From positions 1 through 42,648 of the forward strand of contig JAJTGP010000036.1 of NCBI GenBank assembly GCA_021299265.1: 42,648 nucleotides of DNA. The letters are read 5' to 3'. A model generated the notes under the pieces. The model was given only the letters and a program-made list of their open reading frames with translations, ran no database searches and had not been told where the DNA came from. This document shows positions 17,260 to 25,221 of this stretch, one piece after another (within the stretch, counting starts at the first letter, position 1; each line of letters opens with the position of its first letter). The translations under genes and the position numbers were made by a program. This DNA is from Hyphomonadaceae bacterium. GTDB taxonomy: Bacteria > Pseudomonadota > Alphaproteobacteria > Caulobacterales > Aquidulcibacteraceae.

Positions 17260-18254
17260 CAAGATTTCTGAGGCAGAAAGCTGAGGTCGACGCCCGACGC
17301 CCAATTGAGGTCCGCTGGATAAACGCCTGCGCCCGTCATGATGTCGAAGAAGCTCTTCCAGCGGTCGAGGCTCATGGTGCCAATCTCGCCAGTTGGAGTC
17401 TCAACAATGCCATAGGACAAGAGCTTCTCCCGGGCTTGAGCCAACAAATCGGCCGTCATGTCGGGATTGTCTTTGGTGATGAGCGCATCGCCGGGCGCAG
17501 GATCACCGCGCAAATAATCTTTCCAGCCCGCAATGGTGGCTTCGACAAAGCCTTTCACGGCCTCGGGATGGGCGGCGATGAAGGCATCCGATACCAAGGT
17601 CATGGCGGCATAGCCGGGATAGCCGGAATCGGCGAGCAGATAGACTTGCGGGTCGATTTTGCCTTGAGTCTTGAGCGTGTAGGGCTCGCTCGTCACATAG
17701 CCTTGTTGGATCGAAGTGGGATCGGCCAAGAAGGGTGCGGTGTTAAACGTGTACTTGCGTACCTGATCATCGGTGAAGCCATATTTGGCTTTCAACCATG
17801 GCCAGAACGCATTGATCGACGCATCGGCCAGCATGATGGGCTTACCCTTCATGTCTGCCAGCGACTTAATGTCGGTGCGCGGATGGGTGATCAGAACTTG
17901 CGGGTCCTTTTGGAACGACGCCATCACCGCTTTGGCCTTGGCACCGGCTTGCACCATGCTGAGTACGATGGGCGCATTGGAGCCCAAGCCCATTTCAATG
18001 GCATTGGCGGCGAGTAATTGCGGCACGTTCACGCTGGGACCGCCTTGGATCAAGGTCACATCCAAGCCCTTGTCCGCATAAAAGCCCCTTGCCACCGCCT
18101 GATAGAAGCCGCCCTGCTCGGCTTGCGCCCGCCAATCCGTGGCAAAGCGAATACGCACGCGACCGCCCGCCTCCTTAGGCTTTTCGGGGCCGCAGGCTGA
18201 TAGGGCAAAGGGTGAGGCCAAGCTGGCTGCAAGTAGGGTGCGACGCGAAATCAA
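17259..18254 (-). CDS. ABC transporter substrate-binding lipoprotein, NMT1/THI5-like
   Basis: A 331-residue periplasmic binding protein. The N terminus MISRRTLLAASLASPFALSACG has a twin-arginine-like start and a lipobox (LSAC) with the lipid cysteine at residue 21. The mature part has the NMT1/THI5-like pattern: RFATDWRAQAEQGGFYQAVARGFYADKGLDV, then NAPIVLSMVQAG and the GYVTSEPY hinge region. Such proteins bind thiamine pyrimidine precursors, riboflavin or sulfonates. No TPP or FMN riboswitch is recognisable in the 90-nt leader, so the ligand is unassigned. The start codon is TTG at 18254, supported by AGGAG seven bases upstream. Confidence 0.87.
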   Translation of the reverse strand: MISRRTLLAASLASPFALSACGPEKPKEAGGRVRIRFATDWRAQAEQGGFYQAVARGFYADKGLDVTLIQGGPSVNVPQLLAANAIEMGLGSNAPIVLSMVQAGAKAKAVMASFQKDPQVLITHPRTDIKSLADMKGKPIMLADASINAFWPWLKAKYGFTDDQVRKYTFNTAPFLADPTSIQQGYVTSEPYTLKTQGKIDPQVYLLADSGYPGYAAMTLVSDAFIAAHPEAVKGFVEATIAGWKDYLRGDPAPGDALITKDNPDMTADLLAQAREKLLSYGIVETPTGEIGTMSLDRWKSFFDIMTGAGVYPADLNWASGVDLSFLPQKS

Positions 18255-18343
18255 GCCAAGTCTCCTATGACGATCTCTCTATCATAGTGCAGCAAGGCGA
18301 TCTGGCGAGACCTTTTACGGGAGCAAATGGAGATTGCACTGCC

Positions 18344-19024
18344 TTAAAAGGCGCAGTCGTCCCCACCGACGATAACTTTGACCGTTTTGACAAGAATGCG
18401 GGCTTCCATCGCCAAGGACCAACGCTCAATATAGGCGAGGTCCAGACGAATGCGGCGGCTCATTTTGTCGAGAGTCTCCGTGGGGCCGCGCGCGCCATTG
18501 CATTGGGCTAGGCCGGTGATGCCGGGCTTTGCGCGGAAACGATCGCGATACTCTGGCAGAAGTGCGCCATAATAATGGTCATGGGCCACAGCGTGCGGAC
18601 GTGGCCCAACAATCGACATGTCGCCAAGCAAGACATTCCACAATTGCGGCAATTCATCCAAGCTGGAGCGACGCAGGAAGGAGCCAATCCGTGTGATCCG
18701 GCAGTCGTTACGGCAGGCCTGCACAACGCGATCGCCATTTTCCAGGGTTGTCATCGTGCGAAACTTGTAGATGACGAAGGTTTTTCCGCCCAAGCCGGTG
18801 CGAAGCTGGGCAAACAAGACTGGCCCACGACTCGTCGCCTTAATCAGAACAGCAATCGTGACCAGAAGCGGCGCGAGGAAGATCAAACCAATAAACGAGC
18901 AGACGATGTCAAAAAATCGCTTCGAAACACTGCTCGCAGAATCCGATAAAGCTTTAGCCGGAATAGGCCGATATAGACTGATCTGCGCAAGATCGGCGTT
19001 GAGCCTTGCAGAAATATTGTTCAT
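18344..19024 (-). CDS. polyprenyl-phosphate sugar-1-phosphate transferase (exopolysaccharide initiation)
   Basis: A 226-residue bacterial sugar transferase of the PssY/HfsE/WcaJ-catalytic-domain type. A re-entrant membrane helix spans about residues 33-60 (FFDIVCSFIGLIFLAP). The catalytic domain has KFRTM near 93 and DELPQLWNVLLGDMSIVGPRP near 127-147, with the essential DE and PRP residues. It moves a hexose-1-phosphate from a nucleotide sugar to undecaprenyl phosphate at the inner membrane, starting a surface polysaccharide (in Caulobacter relatives, holdfast or capsule). No glycosyltransferase neighbours are present, so it is a detached initiator gene. The ATG is at 19024. Confidence 0.92.
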   Translation of the reverse strand: MNNISARLNADLAQISLYRPIPAKALSDSASSVSKRFFDIVCSFIGLIFLAPLLVTIAVLIKATSRGPVLFAQLRTGLGGKTFVIYKFRTMTTLENGDRVVQACRNDCRITRIGSFLRRSSLDELPQLWNVLLGDMSIVGPRPHAVAHDHYYGALLPEYRDRFRAKPGITGLAQCNGARGPTETLDKMSRRIRLDLAYIERWSLAMEARILVKTVKVIVGGDDCAF

Positions 19025-19341
19025 CTATTGTACCCTTGCCCCAAATTGAGACGCTTGGGGTTTCCCAATGCAAATCGCAGGCTCTAAAATATAATTCATG
19101 TGTCGGTGCAGCATGGCTTAGCTTTCGAAGGGCACAAGTCTTGTCCACTTGTGTAAAAATGGTTGGTGCCCTCGCCGAAACGCCGCTTGAAAGCGATCTT
19201 GCGGCGGGTCAATAAGTTAACGACACCTTTCTGTCCACCATAGAAGTCTTTTTAGGTGCGTTACCCGAGACTACACTCACGTTTCTGGCTATAAACGGCC
19301 GAAACCCTACCCTGAACGCGAGAAGCAAGGCGAACTGAGAC
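19025..19341. other. divergent intergenic region between sugar transferase and CobW-type GTPase
   Basis: 317 nt without a gene. It carries promoters for both divergent genes and several inverted repeats: CCCCAA/TTGGGG (19039-19044 and 19055-19060), CACAAGT/ACTTGTG (19133-19139 and 19147-19153), nested in AGGGCAC/GTGCCCT (19129-19135 and 19166-19172). I see no recognisable Zur box upstream of the GTPase gene. Confidence 0.6.
19133..19153. repeat. perfect 7-bp inverted repeat CACAAGT-N7-ACTTGTG
   Basis: Symmetric site in the middle of the divergent promoter region, with a 7-nt spacer (19140-19146) and an outer repeat around it. It could be an operator or an RNA hairpin; no regulator is assigned. 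Confidence 0.45.
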
Positions 19342-20376
19342 ATGCAAAGTGATTCGACAGCCAAGGTTCCAGTGACCGTGCTGACTGGTTATCTGGGAGC
19401 CGGTAAGACGACTCTCCTGAACCATATTTTAACAGCACCGCACGGAAAACGTTACGCGGTGATCGTCAATGAGTTTGGTGAAATTGGCATCGATCATGAC
19501 TTGATCGTCGATGTGGACGAAGAAATCTTTGAGCTGAACAATGGCTGTGTCTGTTGCTCGGTTCGGGGCGATCTCATCCGAATTCTTGGCGCCTTGTTTC
19601 GTCGGGGCCAGACCTTTGATGGGGTCATTATCGAGACGACGGGGCTCGCCGACCCTGCGCCCGTGGCCCAAACCTTCTTTGCGGATGACGAAATCAAGAA
19701 CCGCGCCTATTTGGATGCGGTGGTCAGCGTCGTCGACGCCGTCCATATCGCGGGCCAGATCGAACAGAGCCATGAGGCGGTTGAACAAATTGCGTTTGCC
19801 GATGTCATCGTGCTGAACAAGATGGATGCGGCGACGCCTGAACAACTCGCAGCCGCCCAAGCGATCATCCAACGGCTCAATCGCGGAGCAAAAGTGGTGA
19901 CGACGTCGCGGTCCAACGTGGATTTGGACGCGATCCTCGATCTCGGTGCTTTCTCGCTCGACCGCGCCGTGAGCCTCGACCCGCACTTCCTGCCTTCTAA
20001 TCATCACCATGATCATGACCATGGGCACGATCATCATCACCACCATGATCACGAACATAGCCATTATGAAGGGATCGACTCGATCGCGATGCGATTAGCC
20101 ACCCCTCTGTCCGAGGAGCTATTCGATGCCTGGCTGTCTGAGCTAGTCGGCACACGCGGCCTCGATATCTTGCGTCTCAAGGGGGTCCTACAGATGGGCG
20201 ATGACCCACGACGCTACATCATTCACGGTGTCCATATGATGTTGGAGGGTGATTATCAGGGGCCTTGGGCCGCTGATTCGGTTCCAGAAAGCCGATTCGT
20301 CTTGATCGGCCGGAACCTACATGATCCACTTGTTCGGGCAGAAATTGAGGCTGGATTCCGTGCTTGCGCGGCGTGA
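19342..20376 (+). CDS. CobW/COG0523-family metal-binding GTPase with His-rich loop
   Basis: A 344-residue G3E GTPase. Walker A is GYLGAGKTT (residues 16-24), the metal site C69-x-C71-C72 lies in [23 protein letters not shown] supplies the switch/Walker B region and NKMD the guanine-specificity motif. A histidine/aspartate-rich run of about 25 residues (~219-245) precedes the CobW C-terminal domain. Family members act as metallochaperones or metal-insertion GTPases, mostly for zinc, some for cobalt. The His-rich stretch favours zinc or nickel handling. Starved-metal regulation is common in the family, but no Zur site is seen here. The ATG is at 19342. Confidence 0.9.
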   Translation: MQSDSTAKVPVTVLTGYLGAGKTTLLNHILTAPHGKRYAVIVNEFGEIGIDHDLIVDVDEEIFELNNGCVCCSVRGDLIRILGALFRRGQTFDGVIIETTGLADPAPVAQTFFADDEIKNRAYLDAVVSVVDAVHIAGQIEQSHEAVEQIAFADVIVLNKMDAATPEQLAAAQAIIQRLNRGAKVVTTSRSNVDLDAILDLGAFSLDRAVSLDPHFLPSNHHHDHDHGHDHHHHHDHEHSHYEGIDSIAMRLATPLSEELFDAWLSELVGTRGLDILRLKGVLQMGDDPRRYIIHGVHMMLEGDYQGPWAADSVPESRFVLIGRNLHDPLVRAEIEAGFRACAA

Positions 20377-20398
20377 TCACCGATATTTGTCAGCTAAA

Positions 20399-20434
20399 CC
20401 CCATGATTCTCAGCAGAATCTGGGGCTTCGCCCC
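20399..20434 (+). terminator. hairpin pair after the CobW-type gene (possible terminator/attenuator)
   Basis: CCCCA-T-GATTCT (20399-20410) pairs with AGAATC-TGGGG (20415-20425), 11 pairs around a CAGC loop. The same GGGG can instead pair with CCCC in GGGGCTTCGCCCC (20422-20434). No T-tract follows, so intrinsic termination would be weak. Confidence 0.45.
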
Positions 20435-20565
20435 TCGGTGTGGCCTTGACCTTTTAGCCCGAAACGCCATTGCTTGCGGCCATTGCATCCCTTTGGTTAC
20501 GGACGGGTGCGCAACGCTGCCGCCATCCGCCCTGGGTGCGGCGGCCAATGACTAAGGAAACGACA

Positions 20566-20838
20566 ATGAGCAAAAAAGATTTGATCGACGCCGTCGCAGA
20601 AGCAGCTGACATCACCAAGGACAAGGCCAACACCGCGATCGACGCGCTGACCGCAGCGATTGTGAAAAGCTTGAAAGCTGGCGACGAAGTCACCTTGGCC
20701 CCTCTCGGCAAGTTTAAAGTCTCGAAGCGTGATGCACGCCAAGGCCGCAACCCATCGACCGGTGAAACCGTCGAAATCAAAGCGGCTACTGTTGCAAAAT
20801 TCCAAGCTTCCAAAGCGTTGAAAGATGCATTGAACTAA
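20566..20838 (+). CDS. HU-family nucleoid DNA-binding protein
   Basis: A 90-residue HU/IHF-family protein starting MSKKDLIDAVAEAADITK. It contains the conserved LAPLGKFKV and the DNA-binding arm motif ARQGRNPSTGETVEI, ending ASKALKDALN. As a homodimer HU bends and compacts DNA. The arm sequence GRNPSTGE is the HU type rather than an IHF subunit. The ATG at 20566 is preceded by AAGGA; a GC-rich hairpin (20519-20524 with 20540-20545) lies just upstream in the leader. It is likely transcribed alone and ends before a hairpin terminator. Confidence 0.95.
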   Translation: MSKKDLIDAVAEAADITKDKANTAIDALTAAIVKSLKAGDEVTLAPLGKFKVSKRDARQGRNPSTGETVEIKAATVAKFQASKALKDALN

Positions 20839-20905
20839 ACAGTTTTGGCTGGGGGCCGGTCGATCAGTCCGTACAGATCTGCCCCCTGCTAACTGGAAAC
20901 CCTAC

Positions 20906-20958
20906 AAGGCCCGACCTGTCTTGAGTTGCCGTTAGGCCTCCTGCCAGGTTCGGGCCTT
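20906..20958. terminator. bidirectional hairpin between HU and the NUDIX gene
   Basis: AAGGCCCGACCTG (20906-20918) pairs with CAGGT-T-CGGGCCTT (20945-20958), 13 pairs with one bulge. It lies between two convergent genes. The T-run is weak in either direction. Confidence 0.6.
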
Positions 20959-20984
20959 TGTCGTATCTGGTCTAAGCACTGCGC

Positions 20985-21536
20985 TTATTCCCCGACCACC
21001 TTTCTGGGATGGGTCATGTGTTCCATGCCCGCCGGGTTTGAGAATGGCACAAAAGCGGTTTGACCTTGGACTTTTGCCCAGTCCTTGAGCGCCCAAACGC
21101 CCGTTGGAAAAGCCATCTGATCCCAAGGGATATCCTCATAAGCAAACCAGGCGACCTCGAGGCTTTCAGGACCCGGCGCAAAACTGTCCTCGCTCAACGT
21201 GCCGCGATACATAAAATGGACTTGGCTGATGCGCGGCACCTCATAAATGCCCAATAGGGCATTGATGGAGACTTTGGCTTGGGCCTCCTCCCAAGCTTCG
21301 CGCGCGGCACCTTCTGCCGTGGTTTCGCGTTCTTCCATAAAGCCTGCAGGGACCGTCCAGAAGCCATGGCGCGGCTCAATCGCGCGCCGACACAAGAGAA
21401 TTCGGCCCTGCCCGTCATCGATCACGACACCTGCGACAATCTTTGGGTTCACATAATTGATGAAGCCACAGGTATCGCAGACTTGCCGCATGCGATCTTC
21501 TCCGGCGGGGATTTGTAACGAAAAATTGGTTGGCAT
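20985..21536 (-). CDS. NUDIX hydrolase with N-terminal zinc-ribbon half
   Basis: A 183-residue NUDIX protein. A CDTCG cysteine pair near residue 20 precedes INYVNPKIVAGVVI, a pattern of the subgroup with a short N-terminal zinc-binding segment. The Nudix box (GX5EX7REUXEE form) runs from GFMEERE to REAWEEAQA, about residues 67-89. These enzymes hydrolyse nucleoside diphosphate-linked compounds using Mg2+; the exact substrate is not predictable. The upstream TTG frame extension was rejected in favour of the ATG at 21536, although no strong ribosome-binding site precedes either. Confidence 0.88.
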   Translation of the reverse strand: MPTNFSLQIPAGEDRMRQVCDTCGFINYVNPKIVAGVVIDDGQGRILLCRRAIEPRHGFWTVPAGFMEERETTAEGAAREAWEEAQAKVSINALLGIYEVPRISQVHFMYRGTLSEDSFAPGPESLEVAWFAYEDIPWDQMAFPTGVWALKDWAKVQGQTAFVPFSNPAGMEHMTHPRKVVGE

Positions 21537-21664
21537 CCGGGGACTTATTCCTTGAAAGGACCATGTATAGTTTGAGAGGTGTCGCGCAGTCGTCAAAAAT
21601 CAATGATAGGACGCCGACGGAATGAAATGTACCCACATGTGGGGCTTAAAAGGCGAGTAGCGAG

Positions 21665-22252
21665 ATGACTGGTCAAGATCAAGAAGAAACCCGGGCTCAG
21701 ACAATAGTCAATTCCGCTGAGCGCTCCGCTTTACAAAGCGGCCCCGCGACCGCCTTCCTGCTGGATGCCTCACCCAGCCACCTCTTGCACCGGGCGCAAC
21801 AGGCCGCTGCTGACCTCCATGTTGCTGCCCTAGGTGCCAATGGCCTAACCCAGCGCCAATTTGCGGTTCTGGCTGTCTTGGCCGCGCAAGACGGTGTCTC
21901 GCAAAGTGAATTGGTGGTCCGCACGGGAATTGACCGGTCGACATTGGCCGAAATGGTGGCGCGGATGGAAGCCAAAGGGCTGACACAGCGCACCAAATCT
22001 GTGACCGACAGTCGGGCTAATTCGGTGACACTCACGGCAACCGGCCGCGCCATCTATGAAGAGGCGATGCCGAAACTGGCTGAAGTCGACGCCGCTGTGC
22101 TGGCGCGCTTGCCAGTTAATAAACGGGCGGGATTTGTTGACCTTCTAACTCGCTTGGCCCTGCCTCTCGCCGCAGTAGAGAATGCCAAGTCAGACGCCAA
22201 AAAGAAGAAAGACAAAAAGAAGAAAAAGAAGAAGGAAAAGAAGGCCAAGTAA
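21665..22252 (+). CDS. MarR-family transcriptional regulator with polylysine tail
   Basis: A 195-residue winged-helix regulator. The MarR core covers about residues 35-160: LTQRQFAVLAVLAAQDGVSQSELVVRTGIDRSTLAEMVARMEAKGL holds the recognition helix, followed by the wing TDSRANSVTLTATG. The last ~22 residues are almost entirely lysine (KKKKDKKKKKKKEKK), encoded by an AAG/AAA run at about 22197-22250. The tail is unusual for the family and may add nonspecific nucleic-acid binding. Its targets are unknown. It stands apart from the thioesterase gene by 60 nt. Confidence 0.85.
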   Translation: MTGQDQEETRAQTIVNSAERSALQSGPATAFLLDASPSHLLHRAQQAAADLHVAALGANGLTQRQFAVLAVLAAQDGVSQSELVVRTGIDRSTLAEMVARMEAKGLTQRTKSVTDSRANSVTLTATGRAIYEEAMPKLAEVDAAVLARLPVNKRAGFVDLLTRLALPLAAVENAKSDAKKKKDKKKKKKKEKKAK

Positions 22253-22276
22253 GTGCAATACTCGGCCCAAGCCCCC

Positions 22277-22294
22277 CTAGACCGTACGGTCTAG
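22277..22294. promoter_or_regulatory. perfect 18-bp palindrome, TetR-type operator
   Basis: CTAGACCGTACGGTCTAG is fully self-complementary and lies 18 nt before the thioesterase ATG. The same operon ends with a TetR gene, so autoregulation is very likely. A near copy occurs at 37336-37353. Confidence 0.8.
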
Positions 22295-22312
22295 CGTTGA
22301 TAACAAGGGCTT

Positions 22313-22759
22313 ATGTCAGACATTCCTTCAGGGTTTACCCCTCACACCCGCAAAAGTCCCGTCACCGACCCGTGGCAACCGCTGTATGCCAGAACCGATC
22401 ACGGCGTTTATGAATTAGGCTTTATCCTTGATACGTGCCATTGTAACGGGCGTGGCTTGTTGCATGGGGGTGTGATTGCTGCGCTCGCGGATAATGCGAT
22501 GGGCCTATCGCTCGGCATGGCGCGCCTGCAGGGCGGCGAGGCCGAGGAAGGAAAAGCACAAATAGTCTCAGGCATCGTGACAACATCCCTTCATGTCGAC
22601 TATGTCGACATCGCCCACATTGGCCAATGGATATCTATTGTGCCCCGCGTCGTCACCGCCTCACGACGAACAGGTCTCATCGATGCATTGATCTATGCTG
22701 ACGAAACACTCATTGCCCGGGCAAATGCCACGTTTAAAGTCCTCATTTCAGAAACCTAA
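22313..22759 (+). CDS. PaaI-type hotdog-fold thioesterase
   Basis: A 148-residue hotdog protein. The central helix motif GRGLLHGGVIAALADNAMG (about residues 45-64) matches the HGG...D pattern of PaaI/DUF4442-like acyl-CoA thioesterases. SLHVDYVDIAHIGQWI and RANATFKV form later strands. It should hydrolyse an acyl- or aryl-CoA in the cytosol. It is the first gene of a two-gene operon, 2 nt before the TetR gene and directly behind the palindromic operator, so it is probably induced by an acyl-CoA-like ligand of that regulator. Confidence 0.85.
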   Translation: MSDIPSGFTPHTRKSPVTDPWQPLYARTDHGVYELGFILDTCHCNGRGLLHGGVIAALADNAMGLSLGMARLQGGEAEEGKAQIVSGIVTTSLHVDYVDIAHIGQWISIVPRVVTASRRTGLIDALIYADETLIARANATFKVLISET

Positions 22760-22761
22760 CC

Positions 22762-23352
22762 ATGACAATTCACGACGTAGAATTCCCCCTGGCCCAGCCG
22801 GTCAGCCCCCTGGGCACAAAGGAACGTTTGATTGCGGCGGCCCTGTCGCTTTTTCAAGCCAAAGGCTATCACGGGGTTGCGATCTCCGACATTCTCGAAG
22901 CGACAGACCTGCCCAAAGGCTCGCTCTACCATCACTTTCCAGGTGGCAAAGAAGAGTTGGCGATTGCGGCGGTGGGTTTCATTGCTGACGAAGTCGATGC
23001 ACGTTTGGCGTCAGAGTTTGCGAAGAATAAGCGCGCGGGCGCGGTCCTGTTAGATTTGGCGCACGAATGTGTGAATTGGTTGCGCCGCAGCGACTATACC
23101 CAGACCCCGCTCTTGGGGCTATTGGCCGCCAGCCCCGGGGAAAGCGCTCTTACCCAAGCCATTTGTGACGCACAAAAGCGTTGGTTGGCGCGGTTCGAGG
23201 CGGCTTTGGGTGGAACGGAGGATGCGCACGACAAGGCATGCCTTGCTCTTGCAAGCCTAGAGGGCGGCATTAGCCTCGCCCGCATGGCACGCTCTAGCGA
23301 TTTATTGATTCGGTCGGTGACTTTAGCCGCGCTCCATATCAATCAACGCTGA
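22762..23352 (+). CDS. TetR/AcrR-family regulator (LmrA/YxaF-like)
   Basis: A 196-residue TetR-family repressor. The N-terminal helix-turn-helix spans about residues 20-65, with GYHGVAISDILEATDLPKGSLYHHFPGGKEEL. The LYHHFPGGKEEL ending is typical of the LmrA/YxaF subgroup, whose operators contain TAGACCG-like halves, as does the palindrome at 22277-22294. The C-terminal ligand domain is helical and unassigned. It is translated 2 nt after the thioesterase stop. A second, nearly identical operator 15 kb away suggests control of the 37406-39026 operon as well. Confidence 0.9.
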   Translation: MTIHDVEFPLAQPVSPLGTKERLIAAALSLFQAKGYHGVAISDILEATDLPKGSLYHHFPGGKEELAIAAVGFIADEVDARLASEFAKNKRAGAVLLDLAHECVNWLRRSDYTQTPLLGLLAASPGESALTQAICDAQKRWLARFEAALGGTEDAHDKACLALASLEGGISLARMARSSDLLIRSVTLAALHINQR

Positions 23353-23372
23353 TTGGGTGCGGCCAGTCTGAA

Positions 23373-23768
23373 TCAGGCTTGTTCAGAGGCCTGAAGGGCT
23401 GCTTCGCTTTGCCGCTCAATCTGGCTGGCCAAGCCCTGCATGATGGTGCGGTTGATGTCGATCAAAGGCTCAACATCTTCGCCCTTTTGCATCACTTCGC
23501 TGGAATAGCGGCCAACCCACAAGCTCAGCGAGATAATGGATGCGCGCAGGCTTTCTGGCAGGGCATTGTCGGAATTCGCGCAATCGGCAGCCATAAATGA
23601 CCAGACACGCCGGTTCCAATCCAGCGCGTCCATACGGCGGGCAATCTCATGACGCGGCAGGTCTTGAATATCCATCAGCGCGCGGGTGACTTGCCCGAAC
23701 AGCCGATACTCAATCTCACGCGGCGTTTCGACTCGTTGTTGCGCCTTCTGATACGCTCTGAGCGACAT
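23373..23768 (-). CDS. flaF: flagellin biosynthesis regulator FlaF
   Basis: A 131-residue FlaF. It begins [31 protein letters not shown] and includes [14 protein letters not shown] and a [16 protein letters not shown] helix, all family hallmarks. In Caulobacter FlaF promotes flagellin synthesis/secretion and counteracts FlbT. The frame overlaps the end of flbT by about 50 nt. An ATG two codons earlier (23774) is possible. Neither flagellin genes nor other flagellar structural genes are adjacent in this window. Confidence 0.93.
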   Translation of the reverse strand: MSLRAYQKAQQRVETPREIEYRLFGQVTRALMDIQDLPRHEIARRMDALDWNRRVWSFMAADCANSDNALPESLRASIISLSLWVGRYSSEVMQKGEDVEPLIDINRTIMQGLASQIERQSEAALQASEQA

Positions 23769-24168
23769 GCTCAATCCCCTCCATAGTCAGCCGTTCGGCT
23801 TCATAATCCATGAGTTTCCGGCATCTGGACAATGCCTTGTAATACTCACCCGTCATCACTTCACGAGAAACGTTCACGCACTCTTCCAGAATAGCAGGAA
23901 CACGAACCACGCTCATGAACTCCGTCATGCGCAGCGCGAATTCATTATATTGGTCGGGTGATTCCTGACCCTGCAGATACATCAGCATGATCGGCAGATA
24001 GATGCGACGGACGGGCGTGTTCGCCTCTTCCAATTGCATGATATCTTTTTCGCGCAGGACCGACGCCTTGTTCTGTAGCAAAAGTGTGGTTCGACGATCT
24101 CCGTTTTGAACAACGGCACCATTCAGCACGATTTTTTCGTTCGGCTTCAGGGATAGTTTCAGCGGCAT
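23716..24168 (-). CDS. flbT: flagellin post-transcriptional repressor FlbT
   Basis: A 150-residue FlbT starting [20 protein letters not shown], with the conserved [10 protein letters not shown] segment near 56-66 and a helical C terminus. In Caulobacter FlbT binds the 5' leader of flagellin mRNA and represses its translation until the hook is complete. It is first in a flbT-flaF pair with overlapping frames. The upstream ~200 nt hold no clear sigma-54 promoter. An AGGAGCTTG-like ribosome-binding site precedes the ATG at 24168. Confidence 0.95.
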   Translation of the reverse strand: MPLKLSLKPNEKIVLNGAVVQNGDRRTTLLLQNKASVLREKDIMQLEEANTPVRRIYLPIMLMYLQGQESPDQYNEFALRMTEFMSVVRVPAILEECVNVSREVMTGEYYKALSRCRKLMDYEAERLTMEGIEHVAQSVSEGATTSRNAA

Positions 24169-24300
24169 TTCAAGCTCCTGCGTGCCTTAGGCGCTGAGGG
24201 GATAACGTCGGTATGACGCAATCTTACAACGCAATTTCCTCAGACAAGCTAAACAAACGTGGTTAACGAATGCCTTCACACGTTGTAGGGCTGCTGCGCT

Positions 24301-24341
24301 TCACATTTTTGTGAGCTAGATACCGCTAGACCGCTTGACCG
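24301..24341. promoter_or_regulatory. inverted repeat and tandem operator-like halves before the TerC gene
   Basis: TCACA-TTTT-TGTGA (24301-24314) is a perfect short inverted repeat. It is followed by CTAGACCG (24326-24333) and CTTGACCG (24334-24341). Both 8-mers occur as halves of the TetR-type palindromes at 22277 and 37336, but here they point the same way. Confidence 0.35.
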
Positions 24342-24407
24342 CCACTGGCGTGGCAGGCAACCAAGGCAGGTGTGCGTGGCGGATCAACTGCGCGGGGAGA
24401 TAAAGAA

Positions 24408-25163
24408 TTGGCGGATTGGTTTGCATGGATGGCGACAGCGGATGGCTGGGCCTCATTGGCGACATTAACCCTGTTGGAAATCGTCCTCGGGATCGACAAT
24501 GTCATCTTTATCTCGATTGCCGCTTCTAAACTCCCGAAGGAACAACAAGCTACCGCGCGCCGCATGGGCTTGGCGCTTGCCCTCATCCTCCGCATCATCC
24601 TCTTGTCGATGCTGGTCTGGTTGGCTGGGCTAACAAAGCCACTCTTTGCCATTCTGGGTCATAGTTTTTCGGCCCGTGACCTCATCTTAATCGCTGGCGG
24701 CGGCTACTTACTTTATAAGGCCACGATCGAAATCGACGACATCGTGCGTTCGAAAAGCGTGGAGGAGCACGCCGGCCCAAAGACGAAGTCAACGAAGCTG
24801 ATGGTGGTGGTCGCTCAAATTGCCGTGATCGATGTCATTTTCGCCATCGATTCGATCGTCACCGCGATTGGCATGTCCAACAATCTCGCCATCATGGTCA
24901 CCGCGGTCGTGATTGCCATTGCCGTGATGATGTTTGCCAGCGAAGCCGTCTCCGCCTTTATAGACAAATATGAAACAACCAAGATGCTGGCGCTGGCTTT
25001 CCTCTTGATTGTGGGCATGGTTTTGGTCGCCGACGGCTTTGGCCAGCACATTGAACGCTCCTATCTCTATGCCGCCATTGCCTTTTCCGTCGCGGTGGAA
25101 GCGCTCAACATTGCGGTCAAACGCAAGAATGAGCGCGAAGGTCAGGATGGCGAGGGGATTTAG
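24408..25163 (+). CDS. TerC-family integral membrane protein
   Basis: A 251-residue membrane protein with about seven hydrophobic segments. TerC-family signatures are TLLEIVLGIDNVIFISI near the N terminus and VIDVIFAIDSIVTAIGMS in the middle, each with a conserved membrane aspartate. Family members are linked to tellurite resistance or, in better-studied cases, manganese export and metalation of exported proteins. The C terminus is charged and cytosolic. The likely start is TTG at 24408, because GGGGAGA lies about 6 nt before it; a GTG at 24372 and an ATG at 24429 are alternatives. Confidence 0.87.
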   Translation: MADWFAWMATADGWASLATLTLLEIVLGIDNVIFISIAASKLPKEQQATARRMGLALALILRIILLSMLVWLAGLTKPLFAILGHSFSARDLILIAGGGYLLYKATIEIDDIVRSKSVEEHAGPKTKSTKLMVVVAQIAVIDVIFAIDSIVTAIGMSNNLAIMVTAVVIAIAVMMFASEAVSAFIDKYETTKMLALAFLLIVGMVLVADGFGQHIERSYLYAAIAFSVAVEALNIAVKRKNEREGQDGEGI

Positions 25164-25192
25164 GTGCTTAGCCTCAGAGGTCTTCACATGTA

Positions 25193-25203
25193 ACACCTGG
25201 TGT
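25193..25203. promoter_or_regulatory. short inverted repeat ACACC-T-GGTGT, candidate HigA operator
   Basis: Located 19 nt before the toxin start codon, where HigA-type antitoxins usually bind their own promoter. Five-base arms only, so support is limited. Confidence 0.35.
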
Positions 25204-25221
25204 GATGCATAAGGACAAAAA

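Noticed and set aside
18255-18343. TPP or FMN riboswitch before the ABC importer
   Set aside because: The 90-nt gap has none of the conserved thi-box or RFN elements and is too short.
19200-19341. Zur box upstream of the CobW-type GTPase
   Set aside because: No AT-rich palindrome of the alphaproteobacterial Zur type is visible.
19981-20070. CAT/CAC-rich tract as a tandem repeat or CRISPR-like array
   Set aside because: It is the codon pattern of a histidine/aspartate-rich loop within the GTPase gene, not a repeat array with spacers.
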